NCBI GenBank assembly: GCA_947311845.1
Contig: CAMZMU010000123.1
Span: forward strand, 13,917,347-13,981,346
DNA: 64,000 nucleotides
DNA from: Poa pratensis
Taxonomy: Eukaryota; Streptophyta; Magnoliopsida; Poales; Poaceae
Direction: 5' to 3'
Shown here: piece by piece, positions 1-11,765 of the stretch
How the letters are laid out: each line of letters starts with the position of its first letter
How positions within the stretch are numbered: the first letter of the stretch is position 1
Position numbers and translations under genes: made by a program
Notes under the pieces: model-generated
Seen by the model: only the letters and a program-made list of their open reading frames with translations
Databases searched by the model: none
Told to the model about the DNA's origin: nothing

Positions 1-548
1 ATATGTGAATATAAAATTCACTTAATTTATCTTTTTTGTTTCTCCCAAATGGCACAACATATTTACCTCAAACTTATAGGTCAAGTCGTAAGTTTCACGC
101 ACATGGAGGCCAATACATATGAAAATGGCTTTGATTAGGAACTTGCTTTGGTCATCACCCACCCACTAGTCTACTATACAATAAGACAATAATTAGTGGC
201 TATTACATTAACCACTTGTCGGCCTTGACACGCAAAAAGCTGTCAGTGTATTTGCCACAATTCTTACAACTGCAATACAACTTATTAATAAACTTGAGGT
301 TGCCATGCGAGGGCAATGAGGTATCACGGATATCCATCCCGCTGGGTGCGGGTATGGAGGGCTTTTTTGGCCCATGAATTTCGTGGGGTGGTGGATACTC
401 ACAAATAGGTTGGGAACGGATACATATTTTCTACATGAATATCCATTTGATGGGTGGGACCCACATTTTAGGGCTTGGACTGTGTAAATGATCTCAATCA
501 TACTTCTCTTAAATCCAAACGCCAAGAATCACCAAATTGTGTTATATA
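1..548. other. Intergenic, possible broken hAT-like remnant
   Basis: No coding region is supported here. Around 315-347 and again at 811-917 (beyond the MITE at 549-697) there are GGATATCCAT-type motifs and GC-rich strings such as GCCATCCTCAGGCG. These recall the ends of grass hAT-like elements. A degenerate element split by the MITE is possible, but no terminal repeats or target duplication could be matched. Confidence 0.25.
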
Positions 549-697
549 CTCCTTCCGTTCCAAATTATAAAATGTTTTGACCATTTAATGTAGACTAAAT
601 AAAGACTGAAATGAGTGAATAAACACACTAAAATACGTCTAGATACATACAAATCAGTAAAAAAAGTTAAAAGGTCCTATATTAGGAACGGAGGGAG
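549..697. mobile_element. Stowaway-type (Tc1/Mariner) MITE
   Basis: A 149-bp element starts CTCCTTCCGTTCC and ends GGAACGGAGGGAG, so the ends are inverted repeats. It is flanked on both sides by TA, the dinucleotide duplicated by Mariner-type transposases. It has no coding capacity and was presumably mobilised in trans. Confidence 0.85.
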
Positions 698-931
698 TAA
701 GAATGAGATGGTTAAATTTTGTGTTGATTGCGATGCTAATGAAATTTTTTTATTGTCTTTTGTACATTTTGTAACTGATATTGTTGTTGTTTTCATGCAT
801 TTTAATTGCTTCATGGATATCCATGGATAGCTGGATATCTATCGGGTGTGATCGTATGGATATGTAAGGCATTTTCTGTCATGGATATTCCCCGCCCCAT
901 CGCCATCCTCAGGCGAGGCTCAGATCATGTA

Positions 932-1025
932 CTCCCTCCGATCCGGAAAAACCGTCGGAACCTATATGTACGAGTTTTATTGGTCAAGTTGTTTTCCCAC
1001 GACACCTTTAACGGATCAGAGGGAG
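932..1025. mobile_element. Short Stowaway-like MITE
   Basis: A 94-bp segment starts CTCCCTCCGATCC and ends GGATCAGAGGGAG, flanked by TA dinucleotides (930-931 and 1026-1027). The terminal repeats are imperfect and the body is short, so it is an old or internally deleted copy. Confidence 0.7.
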
Positions 1026-1499
1026 TATATTTTTTTGAAACGGCTCTTTCTACGCAGAGTACATAGTTTACCTCATACTTGTGGCCGAGGTCAGGGTATA
1101 CACCACGCTACTCCCAAACAAGCTGATGCTAAGGAAGAAACCGCAAAACAACCGTCTCTTCTCACCTGCAATTGCAAGCATGTCGTGCTTGTCACCGGAG
1201 TGTCAGGGCAAATAATGTAAACGCGCATTTAGTTTTGACCTAAAAATACTATTAAATCCAACAACAATAATAATAATACAAATCAGTGTGACAATGCGTA
1301 GCAGATCTTTTTGAATGGTATGCATAGCAGATTCAAGTCGTTGTATGCATAATATATTGAGTTATAAGTATACTCACACATATAGCGACCTCAAGCTTAG
1401 CTACCGCATGGAAAATACTATAATCAACTAATCACAATTGCGACCGACCTTATCTGGAAGGAAGGATTAAGACTTGAGAGGGACAGCAATGGTCATCAC

Positions 1500-1767
1500 C
1501 TAGGTAGAGCCTCACGGCTTGCACGTAGGACTTGTTCCTGACGGCGCCGCCGCGCTCGTCGGGGTCGCGAGAAATGTAGCAGTCGGCGAGCAGTGAGGAC
1601 TGCACCACGGTCACCCCGGCGAAGAACACGATCGCCGCCGGGCCCCCGACCCAGCCGAGCTGCGCCACGCTCCACGCCAGCGACAGCACGCCGGAGCCGA
1701 TCACCGCCGTGATGATGTGCGCCATTGCCGTCCATACCGTGCCTGTCCATCGTCGGAAAAACTCCAC
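1500..1767 (-). pseudogene. Amino acid permease (AAP/AAAP family) exon fragment
   Basis: The minus strand encodes the hallmark start of plant amino acid permeases: RTGTVWTAMAHIIT-like residues followed by IGSGVLSLAWSVAQLGW and SSLLADCY. This covers the first two membrane segments of the H+-coupled amino acid symporters of the plasma membrane. The frame runs to VRLYL and stops at an intact GT donor (1499-1498), so this is one complete internal exon end. No partner exons are seen on either side. The sequence upstream (1768-1805) does not continue the protein, and a TIR element starts at 1806. The GC content is much higher than in the surroundings. It is most likely a gene fragment stranded by rearrangement or transposon capture. 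A real gene with a very distant 3' exon cannot be excluded, but 3.2 kb downstream on this strand shows none. Confidence 0.75.
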
Positions 1768-1805
1768 GCGTTAATGGATCAGAACTCCGGCGGTAATGAT
1801 CTGGC

Positions 1806-2257
1806 AGAGTTAATAGCACCAGCGGTCACACAACTCGTCGTCGATGTACACTTAAGTCACACTTCTCCAGAATGTGATTATTTGGTCACACAACTCGACA
1901 AGTGCGTGCACGCAGGTCACTGGCCCCACTTGTCAGTCCGTTTTGGACGGTAAATTTTCAGAAAACACTCTAGAGTAATATTAATTTTACAAAATGGTCC
2001 TTCTAATTTTACAAAATGGTCCTCCTAATGGTCCTTCTAATTTTACAAAATGGTCCCCCTGGGGACCATTTTGTAAAATTAATATTACCCCAGTGGGTTT
2101 TCTGAAAATTTACCGTCCAAAACGGACTGACAAGTGGGGCCAGTGACCTGCGTGCACGCACTTGTCGAGTTGTGTGACCAAATAATCACATTCTGAAGAA
2201 GTGTAACTTAAGTGCACATTGACGTCGAGTTGTGTGACCGCGGGTGCCATTAACTCT
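1806..2257. mobile_element. Fold-back TIR element with about 200-bp inverted repeats (Mutator- or hAT-like)
   Basis: The element begins AGAGTTAATAGCACC and ends with the near-complement GGTGCCATTAACTCT. Almost the whole length is two long inverted arms meeting near 2050, where short ACAAAATGGTCC repeats occur. It is flanked by the identical 8-bp GATCTGGC at 1798-1805 and 2258-2265. Long arms suggest a Mutator-like fold-back element, while an 8-bp duplication also fits hAT. It carries no gene. Confidence 0.8.
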
Positions 2258-2265
2258 GATCTGGC

Positions 2266-3985
2266 ATGTCTAGCTAACTAACTAGCCCGTGCGTGCAAGC
2301 AAGCGATTCCTTGGAAACACTTGTCCTGCAGGCTCCGGAGTGGAATCAATGATGCTGTCAACTGATGTTACAGTATTCCTTGGGAGTGATGGTGATTGGT
2401 GACCCGTCTCTGCTGGGAGTTTTGCCAAAATTAGCTAACCAGCTACTTTCTCTCTGGAACTTGAAGAGGAACTGAATATGCTGCCTGGCACGAACATGGA
2501 TGCTCACTACCGGCTTCTTCCAGTAATCCATGCAGATTATGCCATAGCAGATTTTTTAGATAAAGTATGCCATAGCAGATGGCTTTTTGTTGAATTACAA
2601 TTTGAATGCATATCAACCCAGATACTTGACGGTTTGGAACAAGGTACTGTCTGCCTGGCTGAAGGGACTGTGCAAAGAACCAACAAATTGAGCTCACTAA
2701 AGCAGAAGTTTCAGAGATGGCGGATTGGACCTTGGAAGCACATGGTGTAGCTTGTAAAGAGTTTAGGAGAAAAAGAACAAGACATACAAATTTGTGATGG
2801 ATTAGCTGATCGGACGCTGCGAAGACATACCGGTTCTTTGAACTAGACGCTGCTCAGATGAATTGTAAGAGGAGTCTGAGAGCTTCTCGAGCAGGGCTCC
2901 GTTTGGTGATAGCCACCGCCACCTCCACCTCGTCCTCCTTCCATGGTTCTTCTGCTTTCTTCTCTTGTCGAGCAGAGGCTAGGCTAGGCCATGTCAGCTT
3001 CATATAAAGAAGCAGAAGACTTTGTTCGCACCAAATCCATTTGTAATATAGCGTCCACTCAGTTTGATGTTCAGCTGATTGATTGGTTTGGTGGTGGAGA
3101 AGTATAAAAGGACAAACAATGGTTTGGTGGTGGACCGCAGGTAAATACAAAGTTACCGTGAGATAGGCTGTGTTTTGCCTTTTTGCGTCGCAGGCCGGTA
3201 GAATCGATCTAATAGACCGTGTCTACTGAATGAAGAACGAAAAACGCTCTTCTGCAGTGCAGCCGCGACGCCCAAAAACAAGAAGCAAATGGCACATAAT
3301 GAAGACGATTATATGATGTCCATCTTCTGCTTATTTTTTGAAGAGGCGACCGCCAACTCAACATAATTAACATGCTGCTCTGTTTACTGAAAATCAGAGT
3401 CGAACGTCGACATTCAAATTATTGCTAAGAGGTGACCGCCAACTGATAATAAAATGGTAGTTGCAACGTGCAGGTACGCGATATTCAAATGTTGTTGCAT
3501 GCTTACCTGTAGTTATCTTCATCGATTAGAAGAAACCTGCAAATATGTTATTGCTAGGTCGGTAGGCGCTGGAACAATATTATATAAGCACATCGAGTTC
3601 CTTTTTGGACACTGGAAAAATATGTACAATTTCATTCCTACCGTCCAAAACTAAAGCTATTAGGTGGCATTTGTTTCTAACATTAGTGGGAAAAGAAGAA
3701 TTCAGAACGCTTTACTTGTGGGCTGTGGCAAAATTTCACGTACGACAAAACATTGAAATAAACATGGCGTTCCGTATTTTTTCTATGATTCGTGGGCATA
3801 CGGTTCAAAGGATCAAAAATATAGAACTTGTCAAAAACATGTGAACTAAAGAGTTTCTAAAAAAAGCGTGATCTTCGACAACGACACAACACAACTGTTG
3901 GCAGCATGACAAGTGGTTTTCCAAAGACGGTTGGATGCTCCAACTACACTCCCTCAACAGTCCTATTGCCCATTGTATAATAGTA
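2266..3985. other. Intergenic, no supported gene
   Basis: Open frames here are short and show no recognisable domain, signal peptide or splice context. A repeated CCATAGCAGAT motif (about 2540-2580) is the only local repeat noticed. Confidence 0.4.
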
Positions 3986-4108
3986 CTACCTCCGATCCAT
4001 ATTAATGGTCTCAACTTTATGTAGATACGGATGTATCTAGTTAAGTGTTTAGACTAGATGCATCCGTATCTAGACAATGTTGAGTCCATTAATATGGATC
4101 GGAGGGAG
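3986..4108. mobile_element. Stowaway-type MITE
   Basis: A 123-bp hairpin-forming element starts CTACCTCCGATCCATATTAA and ends with the complementary TTAATATGGATCGGAGGGAG. It is flanked by TA (3984-3985, 4109-4110). Internal arms (TAGATACGGATG and CATCCGTATCTA) extend the pairing, so it can fold almost end to end. Confidence 0.85.
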
Positions 4109-5005
4109 TAATAGAATTGACGGGGTTGTCATAAATCTTCATATCCAACGTGTCAAAGAACATATGCTACAAAAATGTTTTACGAAGCTCAACTTGTCAT
4201 TTCCGAGCACAGCCTTTGATCGATATTGGATCTATCGAGAATGAACGATCTTTTCCGAGTACTTGCATCTAATGTGCAATCTCTAGTTCTCAGCAGTTCT
4301 GTAGCAAATACAACCTTCTTCTTTTCCTAGATACATGTATGGAATGCTATTTTGTGTTATGTGATTTTTTAGCCTATCAGGACAGGAATAGAGCAAGTAA
4401 TAAAATCTAGGGATGGCCCAAGCATCAAGCTGCCGGAATTTTATGGCTGTATATGCCGGGTAATAAAGTTCTTCATATATAATAGGTCCACAACATGACT
4501 AGAAATGAATCAACAGCCTAACCTGATAGGAAGTGTTAAACCACCCACCATTGAACAAGACAGTCTGATTACAAATTTAACTTGTACAAACCAGTACTCC
4601 AGTAGTATCAAGTAGGGATTAGTAATTCTTACACAAGCATCAGAGCATCTGACCAACAAAAGTAAAACCTCTAATAATAATAAAAAGGAAAACCTCATAA
4701 GAGATCACAAGAAACTATAATCGAATTGGCCCGTTTCATATTTAATAAGTTCCCCAACAACAAAAATGCTGCTCACAAATGCGCAGAGCAAGCAAAACAT
4801 AATAGTATTACAAAAAGGCAAGATAACATAGCCGAAGCATTACAAACATGTCTAAAAAATTAGGAATAAGCTGGAGTAACTGTGCTAACCCATGTGTAAA
4901 CTGCCATGTTTCCATTTTTCATTTTGATATTATTTGTGTTGTGTTTCTAAGGGATAACTATCACCAGAATCTGGTGAAATTTGCAGTGAGAAGGAATGGG
5001 CACGT
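4109..5005. other. Intergenic and 3' flank of the first TM9SF gene
   Basis: No coding region is seen. The part nearest 5005 must include the 3' untranslated region of the minus-strand TM9SF gene. I could not place its polyadenylation site with confidence. Confidence 0.4.
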
Positions 5006-6975
5006 CTAGTCAATCTTAACAGATGAGAAGAGGTAATGGATGAAGTAGAATGAGAGCAAGAAGCCAATGGCACCGGTAGACAACATGATGGCAAGAGCCA
5101 TGATCAGGGAGTAGCCAAGGTAGAGCGTCGCTGAGACTGGCCCGCTCAGGCTCCTAAGGTCGAACACCAGGTAGTTGATAGAGTATAGGAAGACGTAGAA
5201 AGCAACGGAGCCTGAAGCAAAGAAGGCTTTCCACCACCACTTCCAGTCCTCCACACAAAGATGCATGTAGGTGAGGACCAGAGAAACCTCACCACAGACT
5301 ATGACCAACAGGAAAAGAACAATGAACAGGAAGCCAAAGACATAGTAGAACCTCCCCAACCAGATGCTAGAAAGGATGAAGAAGAGCTCAATGAAAAGGG
5401 TGCCAAAAGGCAATGTTCCCGCACCAAGCACAAGCAGCCATGAAGGGAACTTGCGCTCGGGATCTCTCGTGGAATTTGGTTGGTACGGACAGGGAATTCT
5501 ATGCTTGCAGCACGTGTACCTAGCAAGCCTCCAATAAGAGTGAGTGGAACGGAGATGCAGAACCACAGGGCCAAGAGGGTGAAGAAGAGTGAAATGGGTA
5601 TAGCTCCAGTGCTCTTCTTACCCCACAGGATGGAGTTCAGCACTGTCAAGATGATAAAAACGAGGCCAGGGAAGAAGCAGGAGGTCAGCCAAGCAACAGA
5701 TTTCCACCCTTCTGTGGATTGTTTGATAGTCCTCCAGACACGGACACCAACATATCCAGCAATAATTCCAAGGAAGAGGTAGAGAATGATCATTCCGGTC
5801 AGGAGCATTCCCCTAGAAGCAGGTGAGAGGAAACCCAGAGCAGCAAACACAATTGTAACAACTGCCATACCGGTGATCTGGATACCATCAGCGACCATGA
5901 CACACAACAGCTTTGAGCAGCAGGGCTCTCTGAAGACATCACCAACAACAAGCTTCCATCCTGAGAGCTCCTCGTTCATCTGAGCTTGTGCTTCTTTGTC
6001 CATCTCCTCATAACGGGTCAGATCCCTACGGACAGTCCTCAAGAATATGACAAACACAATACCGGCCAAGAAGAAGACGACCATCATCGAGTTCATGATT
6101 GAGAACCAGTGCACCTTGGCACCATCCATCTTCAGGTATGCATCCCACCTTGATGGCCACTTGATGTTGCTCTTGACATATTCAACCTCATAGGTAAATG
6201 TAATCCTCTCATTTTCACGGATCACCTGAGACTTCTCAAGCTCCAGCGGGCAGCTAACAGAGTCAACCTTTTCATACATCTTGAGCTTGGCCATTGCTGC
6301 AGGATCACGCCTCACACTGCAAGGAACAACCTCAAAACCAACAATCTGGTAGCCACTCTTGCGATCAGACTCAACCATCGCAACACCATCCTCACTTGTG
6401 ACCACAACATCGCCTTGCGCCTGGTACATATGGACCAAAACTCTGAACTTGAGATGGTTAATGACATAATCCTCGCTGCTCCCCATTGGGTTGTACCCGA
6501 CCGGGTATCCAGTCCACTGGATCGTCATCCCATTCTGCTCGGTGAACCTCATGACCGGCAGATTGTCAAGGATCATGTTGACCTGGTAGAGGTTCCGCGC
6601 CCGGTTCTTCATCAGCTCGGCCTGCTCTTTGGTGAGCGGGTCGGTGGTGCAAAGGTACACCGACTCATTGACGTTGACGCGGAAGCGGTACGGGGAGTTG
6701 TCGATCTGGTCACCCATGAGAACCTCCCCGAGGTTCTCGGCACTCTTCTTGACACCTTCTGGCGGCTTGCAGTAGGGAAGGCTGTAGTAGCTGAAGGGCA
6801 GCTCGGTCTCGATGGATGTGAGCGAGTTGACCTTAGCCGCGATGGCTTCGCCGGGTTCGTAGGTGTGCATGAAGGTGCCGGGGAGGTAGAAGGCGTCAAC
6901 GGTGGGGCGCAGGCTGAGGAGGAGGACGAGCAGGGAAGCCGAGATCCACCGGGCCGACGGCATCTTAGAGGTCAT
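5006..6975 (-). CDS. Transmembrane 9 superfamily (TM9SF/TMN, EMP70 family) protein, frameshifted
   Basis: This gene encodes a Golgi/endosomal nonaspanin. It starts with a hydrophobic signal peptide (about residues 1-28) ending before FYLPGTFMHTY. A lumenal domain of about 270 residues follows, then the membrane block from FSIMNSMMVVFF. The C-terminal end FSSVKID carries the KXD motif linked to COPI-dependent Golgi retention in plant TM9SF proteins. The first frame (6975 down to 5299) leaves the family pattern after NQIPREIP, about residue 506. The family sequence resumes in another frame as ERKFPSWLLVLGAG and runs to 5006. One base therefore seems missing near 5458-5461. The span of 1970 nt is one short of a multiple of three, matching a protein of about 656 residues. 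As written, the product is 558 residues and lacks membrane segments 6-9 and KXD. A sequencing error or a true null allele are both possible. M1 and M5 are alternative starts; M1 gives the longer signal peptide. Confidence 0.9.
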
Positions 6976-7004
6976 TGCGGTGACCGATCAATCAAGAACT
7001 CAAC

Positions 7005-7628
7005 CTGGAAGCAAAATGTACACAAGGAACACGGATCAATTCATTTCGCAGAATCGCCTCTTTTTTTCTTCAGTTGATAATAATTACGAGGACATAGGTA
7101 GCAACATGCACACAGAATTAAATACGGAAATCATGTGCATCAAACACAGTGGTCCTTTACCCAATCACAAACATGCACGCACGAAATCAAAACAGATGAT
7201 CGATGAGTCCGGAAAAAAAAACCAATAAACTTCAGACAACACGAAGCAAAAACCCAATAAACTTAAGACACACGAAGCTACAGAGTTTTTACAGCATCGC
7301 ACACAGGAATCAGACAAGACGCGAAACGACTAGCAACCAAAGCATATATCGGCAAATCCTCTGAAACGCCGAACAGTAACCACCGTGAATAACGAACCTG
7401 ATCTACCGATTGATCCCCGAAATCGACAAGAATAATAACCAACGGGAAGGACGAACTATAACGAAACGACACGAACCCTCTTGTAACTTATAATCCAACG
7501 CAGCCCCGAAGGAACGGGACGACGACAGCAACAAGTGCTGAGGATCCAGATCCGCTCCCAGGACGGACGACGCAGGGAAGAAGGGAAATGGGGAGCGGGG
7601 GATAAGAGAAGCGGGCAGGGGCTCTCAC
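7005..7628 (-). other. 5'UTR intron of the first TM9SF gene
   Basis: On the minus strand a donor CGAG|GTGAGA (GT at 7628-7627) pairs with a pyrimidine-rich acceptor TTGCTTCCAG ending at 7005, 29 bases before the ATG. The resulting 624-bp leader intron has a counterpart in the paralogous gene, which supports it. Leader introns often raise expression in plant housekeeping genes. Confidence 0.7.
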
Positions 7629-7846
7629 CTCGGACTCAGATCTGGATCGCGCGGCGGGGCGAGATGAGGTGAGGACAAGGAGGCGGCGACCTGGGCGAGG
7701 TCAAAACATTGGCGCGCTCCACGCCCCGAGGCCACCTCTCTCCGACCTCGAGATCGAGGAGAGGAGAAGATAGAAGAATCCGGCAAGTAAACGCTCGGCC
7801 GGCAAAATCGAGGAGGAGGCCGAGTCGCGGCACGAGCCCGCCAATC

Positions 7847-7852
7847 TTTATA
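7847..7852 (-). promoter_or_regulatory. TATA box of the first TM9SF gene
   Basis: TATAAA on the minus strand, in the context GGGGGTATAAAGATTGG, lies about 220 bp upstream of the proposed leader-intron donor. Transcription would begin near 7815-7820, giving a GC-rich leader exon of about 190 nt. Confidence 0.65.
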
Positions 7853-9414
7853 CCCCCTCCCGCGACAATTTTTTTCTGATGCGCCGAGGGCTTGAATTTG
7901 GTGGAATTGCGATGGAATTTTAGATGTTTTCGTGGTGAACTTTTGAGAAATTTTGTCAGGCCGTGGGCCAGCCAGTTTGGTGTGGCTCCAGGCAGGGTGG
8001 GGACCCCCCCGCCGTGGGTTCGCGCCACGTGTGGCAGTTTGGTCCATCGTTTGACCTGGGTGGGTTCGGTAGGGTGGCGGGGAGCCTAACCGGGAGAGTG
8101 ACATGTAGGCCATCCCGGACAGTTGTACGACTACTGCTTCCGCGTATCCTACTGGGGTCTCCCGTTTCAGATCTGGACCGTCGGTGGAGTTGGTACGGCT
8201 CTGAATCGTGGAAGTTGCTGCAAAACGCCAAATTAAGAAATACACATATACTCTCAGAATTGCTTATTAACAATGTAAAAAAAAGAATTGCTTATTAACG
8301 AACGTGCCATGCCTCGCACGGATCTCACGCCGACGAGTTGACTTCTTCCTCCCCAACGGCGACGGTGGCCAGCTGAGCCGGAGCTGCGGCTGGCCGCGGC
8401 GGAGGCGGCGACGGTGAGGAGGACTTAACTTGGGGGTGCGGGGGTGTGGGGCTTGTCGGCGCCGGAGAAGAGGACAGGGTTAGAGGGATGCCGAGGCGAC
8501 GGCAGACCGGCGGAGGAGGAGATGGCGGCAGGGCGGGGCAGACGGCGGTTCGGCCGGTGGGGGCTGCGGGGGTGCTCCGGCGGCGGCTCCGGTGAAGGAA
8601 TATTCGAAAAAGATCCGTGCGAAGGCTCGCAGGTGCGAAAACTAGCAACGCTCAAATACTCTGTAGAACTTTCCACCCTGCACGTACGCAATCCCGGTGC
8701 CTTTTTCTTTTGAGAATATACTACTATTAGTAGCTCTTTCGTGGTAAAAGGGAAAGAAAAGAAGCAACGTAGGCTGAAGATGCAATATCGAAGTACGGAG
8801 TAATTGCGAAAAGTCCAAAGAGAGCTCGGACCACGTAAAGCCTGATTTTTGTTGAGAAATTCAAAATCTTCATTTTTGAAAACATAAATCCTAGATGTAG
8901 ATATGTCAAACTCTCCACCGGCGTGCAAAAAAACAAAGCAAAACAATTTATATTATAGGCTACACAAAAGTAACAAATCTGACAAGATTTCAAATTTTCA
9001 AAATGTGCAGTCTTCCCCATATCCAGATCCACTTTTGTTTTTCATTTTTGCCCAGCCTACAATATAAATTATGCCTTACTGTTTCTTGCACACCAGTATA
9101 GCTCATCGTTATCTACATCTAGGATCCTTTTCAGATTTCTTTTAAAACTTACAAATGCTATTTTAGATTTTTTTTTTCATGCAAAGGGCTCCATAGAATC
9201 CGAGCTCCAAAACGACGAACTCGGAGTAACTGCCGGTACTTGCCACTAAAATGTAGCGCATCCGAATTTTTTACGCTCCATTGTCGCGTTGACATGTGGC
9301 GCTAGGATCATTCACATTTTCCAGTGTGACGTCGAGTGCCAGATCCTATTGGTTGCGACATGGTATTTATTATTCATATATTTCCATCACTTAAGTTTTC
9401 CTTCTTCTCTAATA
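7853..9414. other. TM9SF upstream region and intergenic DNA
   Basis: This includes the promoter-proximal flank of the TM9SF gene. A GC-rich island at 8325-8620 is bounded by an inverted pair, CCTCGCACGGATCT (about 8312) and AGATCCGTGCGAAGG (about 8611-8625). That suggests a small unclassified TIR or captured-sequence element. Its proline/arginine-rich open frames look compositional, not coding. Confidence 0.35.
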
Positions 9415-9538
9415 CTTCCTCCGTTCTAAAATACTTGTCTTCCATTTGTCCAAATTTGGATGTACCTAGACATGTTTTTGTGTATAGGTACATCCAAATT
9501 TAGACAAATGGAAGACAAGTAATTTGGAACGGAGGGAG
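9415..9538. mobile_element. Stowaway-type MITE
   Basis: A 124-bp element flanked by TA (9413-9414, 9539-9540). It starts CTTCCTCCGTTCTAAA and ends TTTGGAACGGAGGGAG. The arms CTTGTCTTCCATTTGTC and GACAAATGGAAGACAAG are exact complements, so it forms a near-perfect hairpin. Confidence 0.88.
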
Positions 9539-9540
9539 TA

Positions 9541-11765
9541 GATCAGATCAATCATGTGTAAACTGACGTCTAAACAAGGCAGACAACCACCCAGAAAACG
9601 TCCTAAAAATGTTGTTGAGACTACATAGAACTCAGATGCGTTTCCCATGGTGTACAGCTACGCAAAGGCGATCTACCAACCTGCCGTCGTGATGGCCACC
9701 ACTCTCCCTTTCTCAGCCAAAAAACAAAGCCTCACAGTCACACCATCTCCGCACTACTCTATTTCCGTCGTCGACCTGCCCGATCATTGAATCCCTTGCA
9801 TTTCGTAGCGAACAATCATGCGTGATGTCCGGTGGAAAAAAGGGGGCTTGGTTGGTGTGAAGAAGCCGCGACGTCAACCGACGAGCGAACCAACGAAGTT
9901 TCTGTTTGAAAAAGAGAGAGGAGGGTGAGCTGCGTTGCATGAACACGGAAAGGGACACGTTAACTTCAGGAAGAAAGGGGGCACGTTCCTTTCAGTTTAC
10001 ACTTCCCAGTGACACTCCTCGCAACGACACCCATGATCGAAGGCAACGAACATGCACATGCCAAAAAAAAATTCCATGATCTTATTACCCATCATATTTC
10101 GTCCAAGAGGTTGTTTGGTAGCCATTATTTTGATCTGGAATCATGGAATTTATTTATGATTCCATATCCAACCTGTTGGCTGGCACGTAATTGGACATGT
10201 GATTTCATCTGAAATGTCAGCAAATGACTACTACATGTTATGCCAATTCTTATCCCTAATCCTGTCATTTTACTTTTCAAATGAAATAGAATGATGACAT
10301 CGTTTCATTTATGTCAAATGAAATGAGCTCTAATATATTCTACATCTGCAGGGAAAGTGTAACTCAAGTACAAGTATAACTTACATTCAGATTCTTGAAA
10401 AAAAAAATGCATATGTAGCACTGTAGAAGACTGATGGACGTCCGAAATTATAGAATCATATTGAATCTAAAAAAATTATAGAATCATACGTAGACGTCAG
10501 GTTTCTGTTGCATTTTAGTTTGGTCTGATGGTTGTGACTGAGAAGAACAGCGCAACGTAAGGGTACACAAAAACTGCGCAGCAACTAATGCGACGTCCTT
10601 CCAGACAATAGAAGGCAAAATCTTGAGACGTTTCGTTAGGTCCTTGACATGACTGGTCAGTGGTTACTGAATAAAGTAAAGCACCTTCCAAATGAAATTA
10701 AGTTTCAACGGCCATAGGTACAGAAACTGGCGAAGGGTGATGGAGCTCCAGTGGTATCACCCTCCACCTTTGTGGGGACATATGATCCTCGTGTGTGGAA
10801 ATTCTGGTTCTGAGCCACCAAGCATGTTCATTTTATAATGAAAATGCAGAAATAAACAGTGGTGAGTTGCACCATTTTACTTTCAAATTGGAAGTAGAAA
10901 TATTTTAGTCTAATAGACTATTAGCAGTAAGCAACAAGATTGAACTGAGATGCTCTAGATTCAATGGAAAAATAACTACGGCAATATTTGCACATCTGAT
11001 TTCCTTAATTTAGTTACATTCGAGTAACTCATGTTTCCAAGACTACCATTCAACATCATCCAACAGTGAAAAAAGAGGGGACACAAATGGGGCGATGTGG
11101 TCATAGAGCCGTCAAGATTATGGTGTCATATGCCAAGACATCAAATAAAGTGCACTTCAGAATAATGGGAACTGTTTCTTACAGATTTCAGAACCATTCA
11201 AGGCAAGTGACTGGACAGAGAAGCAAACCAAATGAAAGCTGGAGACACTCTAAATACAGGTGAATGGTGAAATAGATAATCACAAAACCACATTTCTGCA
11301 GTTAGTTATCAAGGTATAACATAAAACATGCCTAATTACGAAAACCTGAATTATATGCTGTATCCAACCTTGGGCAAACACGTAAGAGAGAAGAGCACAG
11401 ACTAACATCTATGAGAAACACAATTTTGCACGGAACGATTACACTGCAAAGATAAAATAATTCTCCCATTACAAAGCTATCTTGCAAAAAGAACGAAACC
11501 AGCAGTTGTGTAAGCACTATACTATGGCAAAAGTCACGACTTTGATAGAGCATTTGCATCAACAAACATTGCAGCACAAATAAGAAAAAATGTCACAAGC
11601 TTAAAATCACATCTACTAGAACATACCAGATGCATTGTGGCACAATAGTCTCAAGACTCTCAGTAATATGTTACATTAAGAATGGCACAACTGTGTACAT
11701 GGCTTTCCAGTGTCATGATCAAAGCATTGTGTGTACAATCCTTCGAGGTTGGCAAGATAAGGCCT
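9541..11765. other. Intergenic, downstream side of the second TM9SF gene
   Basis: No gene is supported. Open frames at 9713-9958, 10009-10212 and 11066-11263 have no recognisable features. The part near 11700-11765 should hold the 3'UTR of the minus-strand TM9SF gene. Confidence 0.4.

Noticed and set aside
8325..8946. Minus-strand frames of 107 and 173 residues
   Set aside because: Pro/Ser/Ala-rich composition caused by local GC content, with overlapping frames on both strands and no recognisable protein.
10060..10330. Tourist-like MITE around GTTGTTTGGTAGCCATT
   Set aside because: Only a vague similarity to PIF/Harbinger ends; no terminal repeat pair or TAA duplication could be found.
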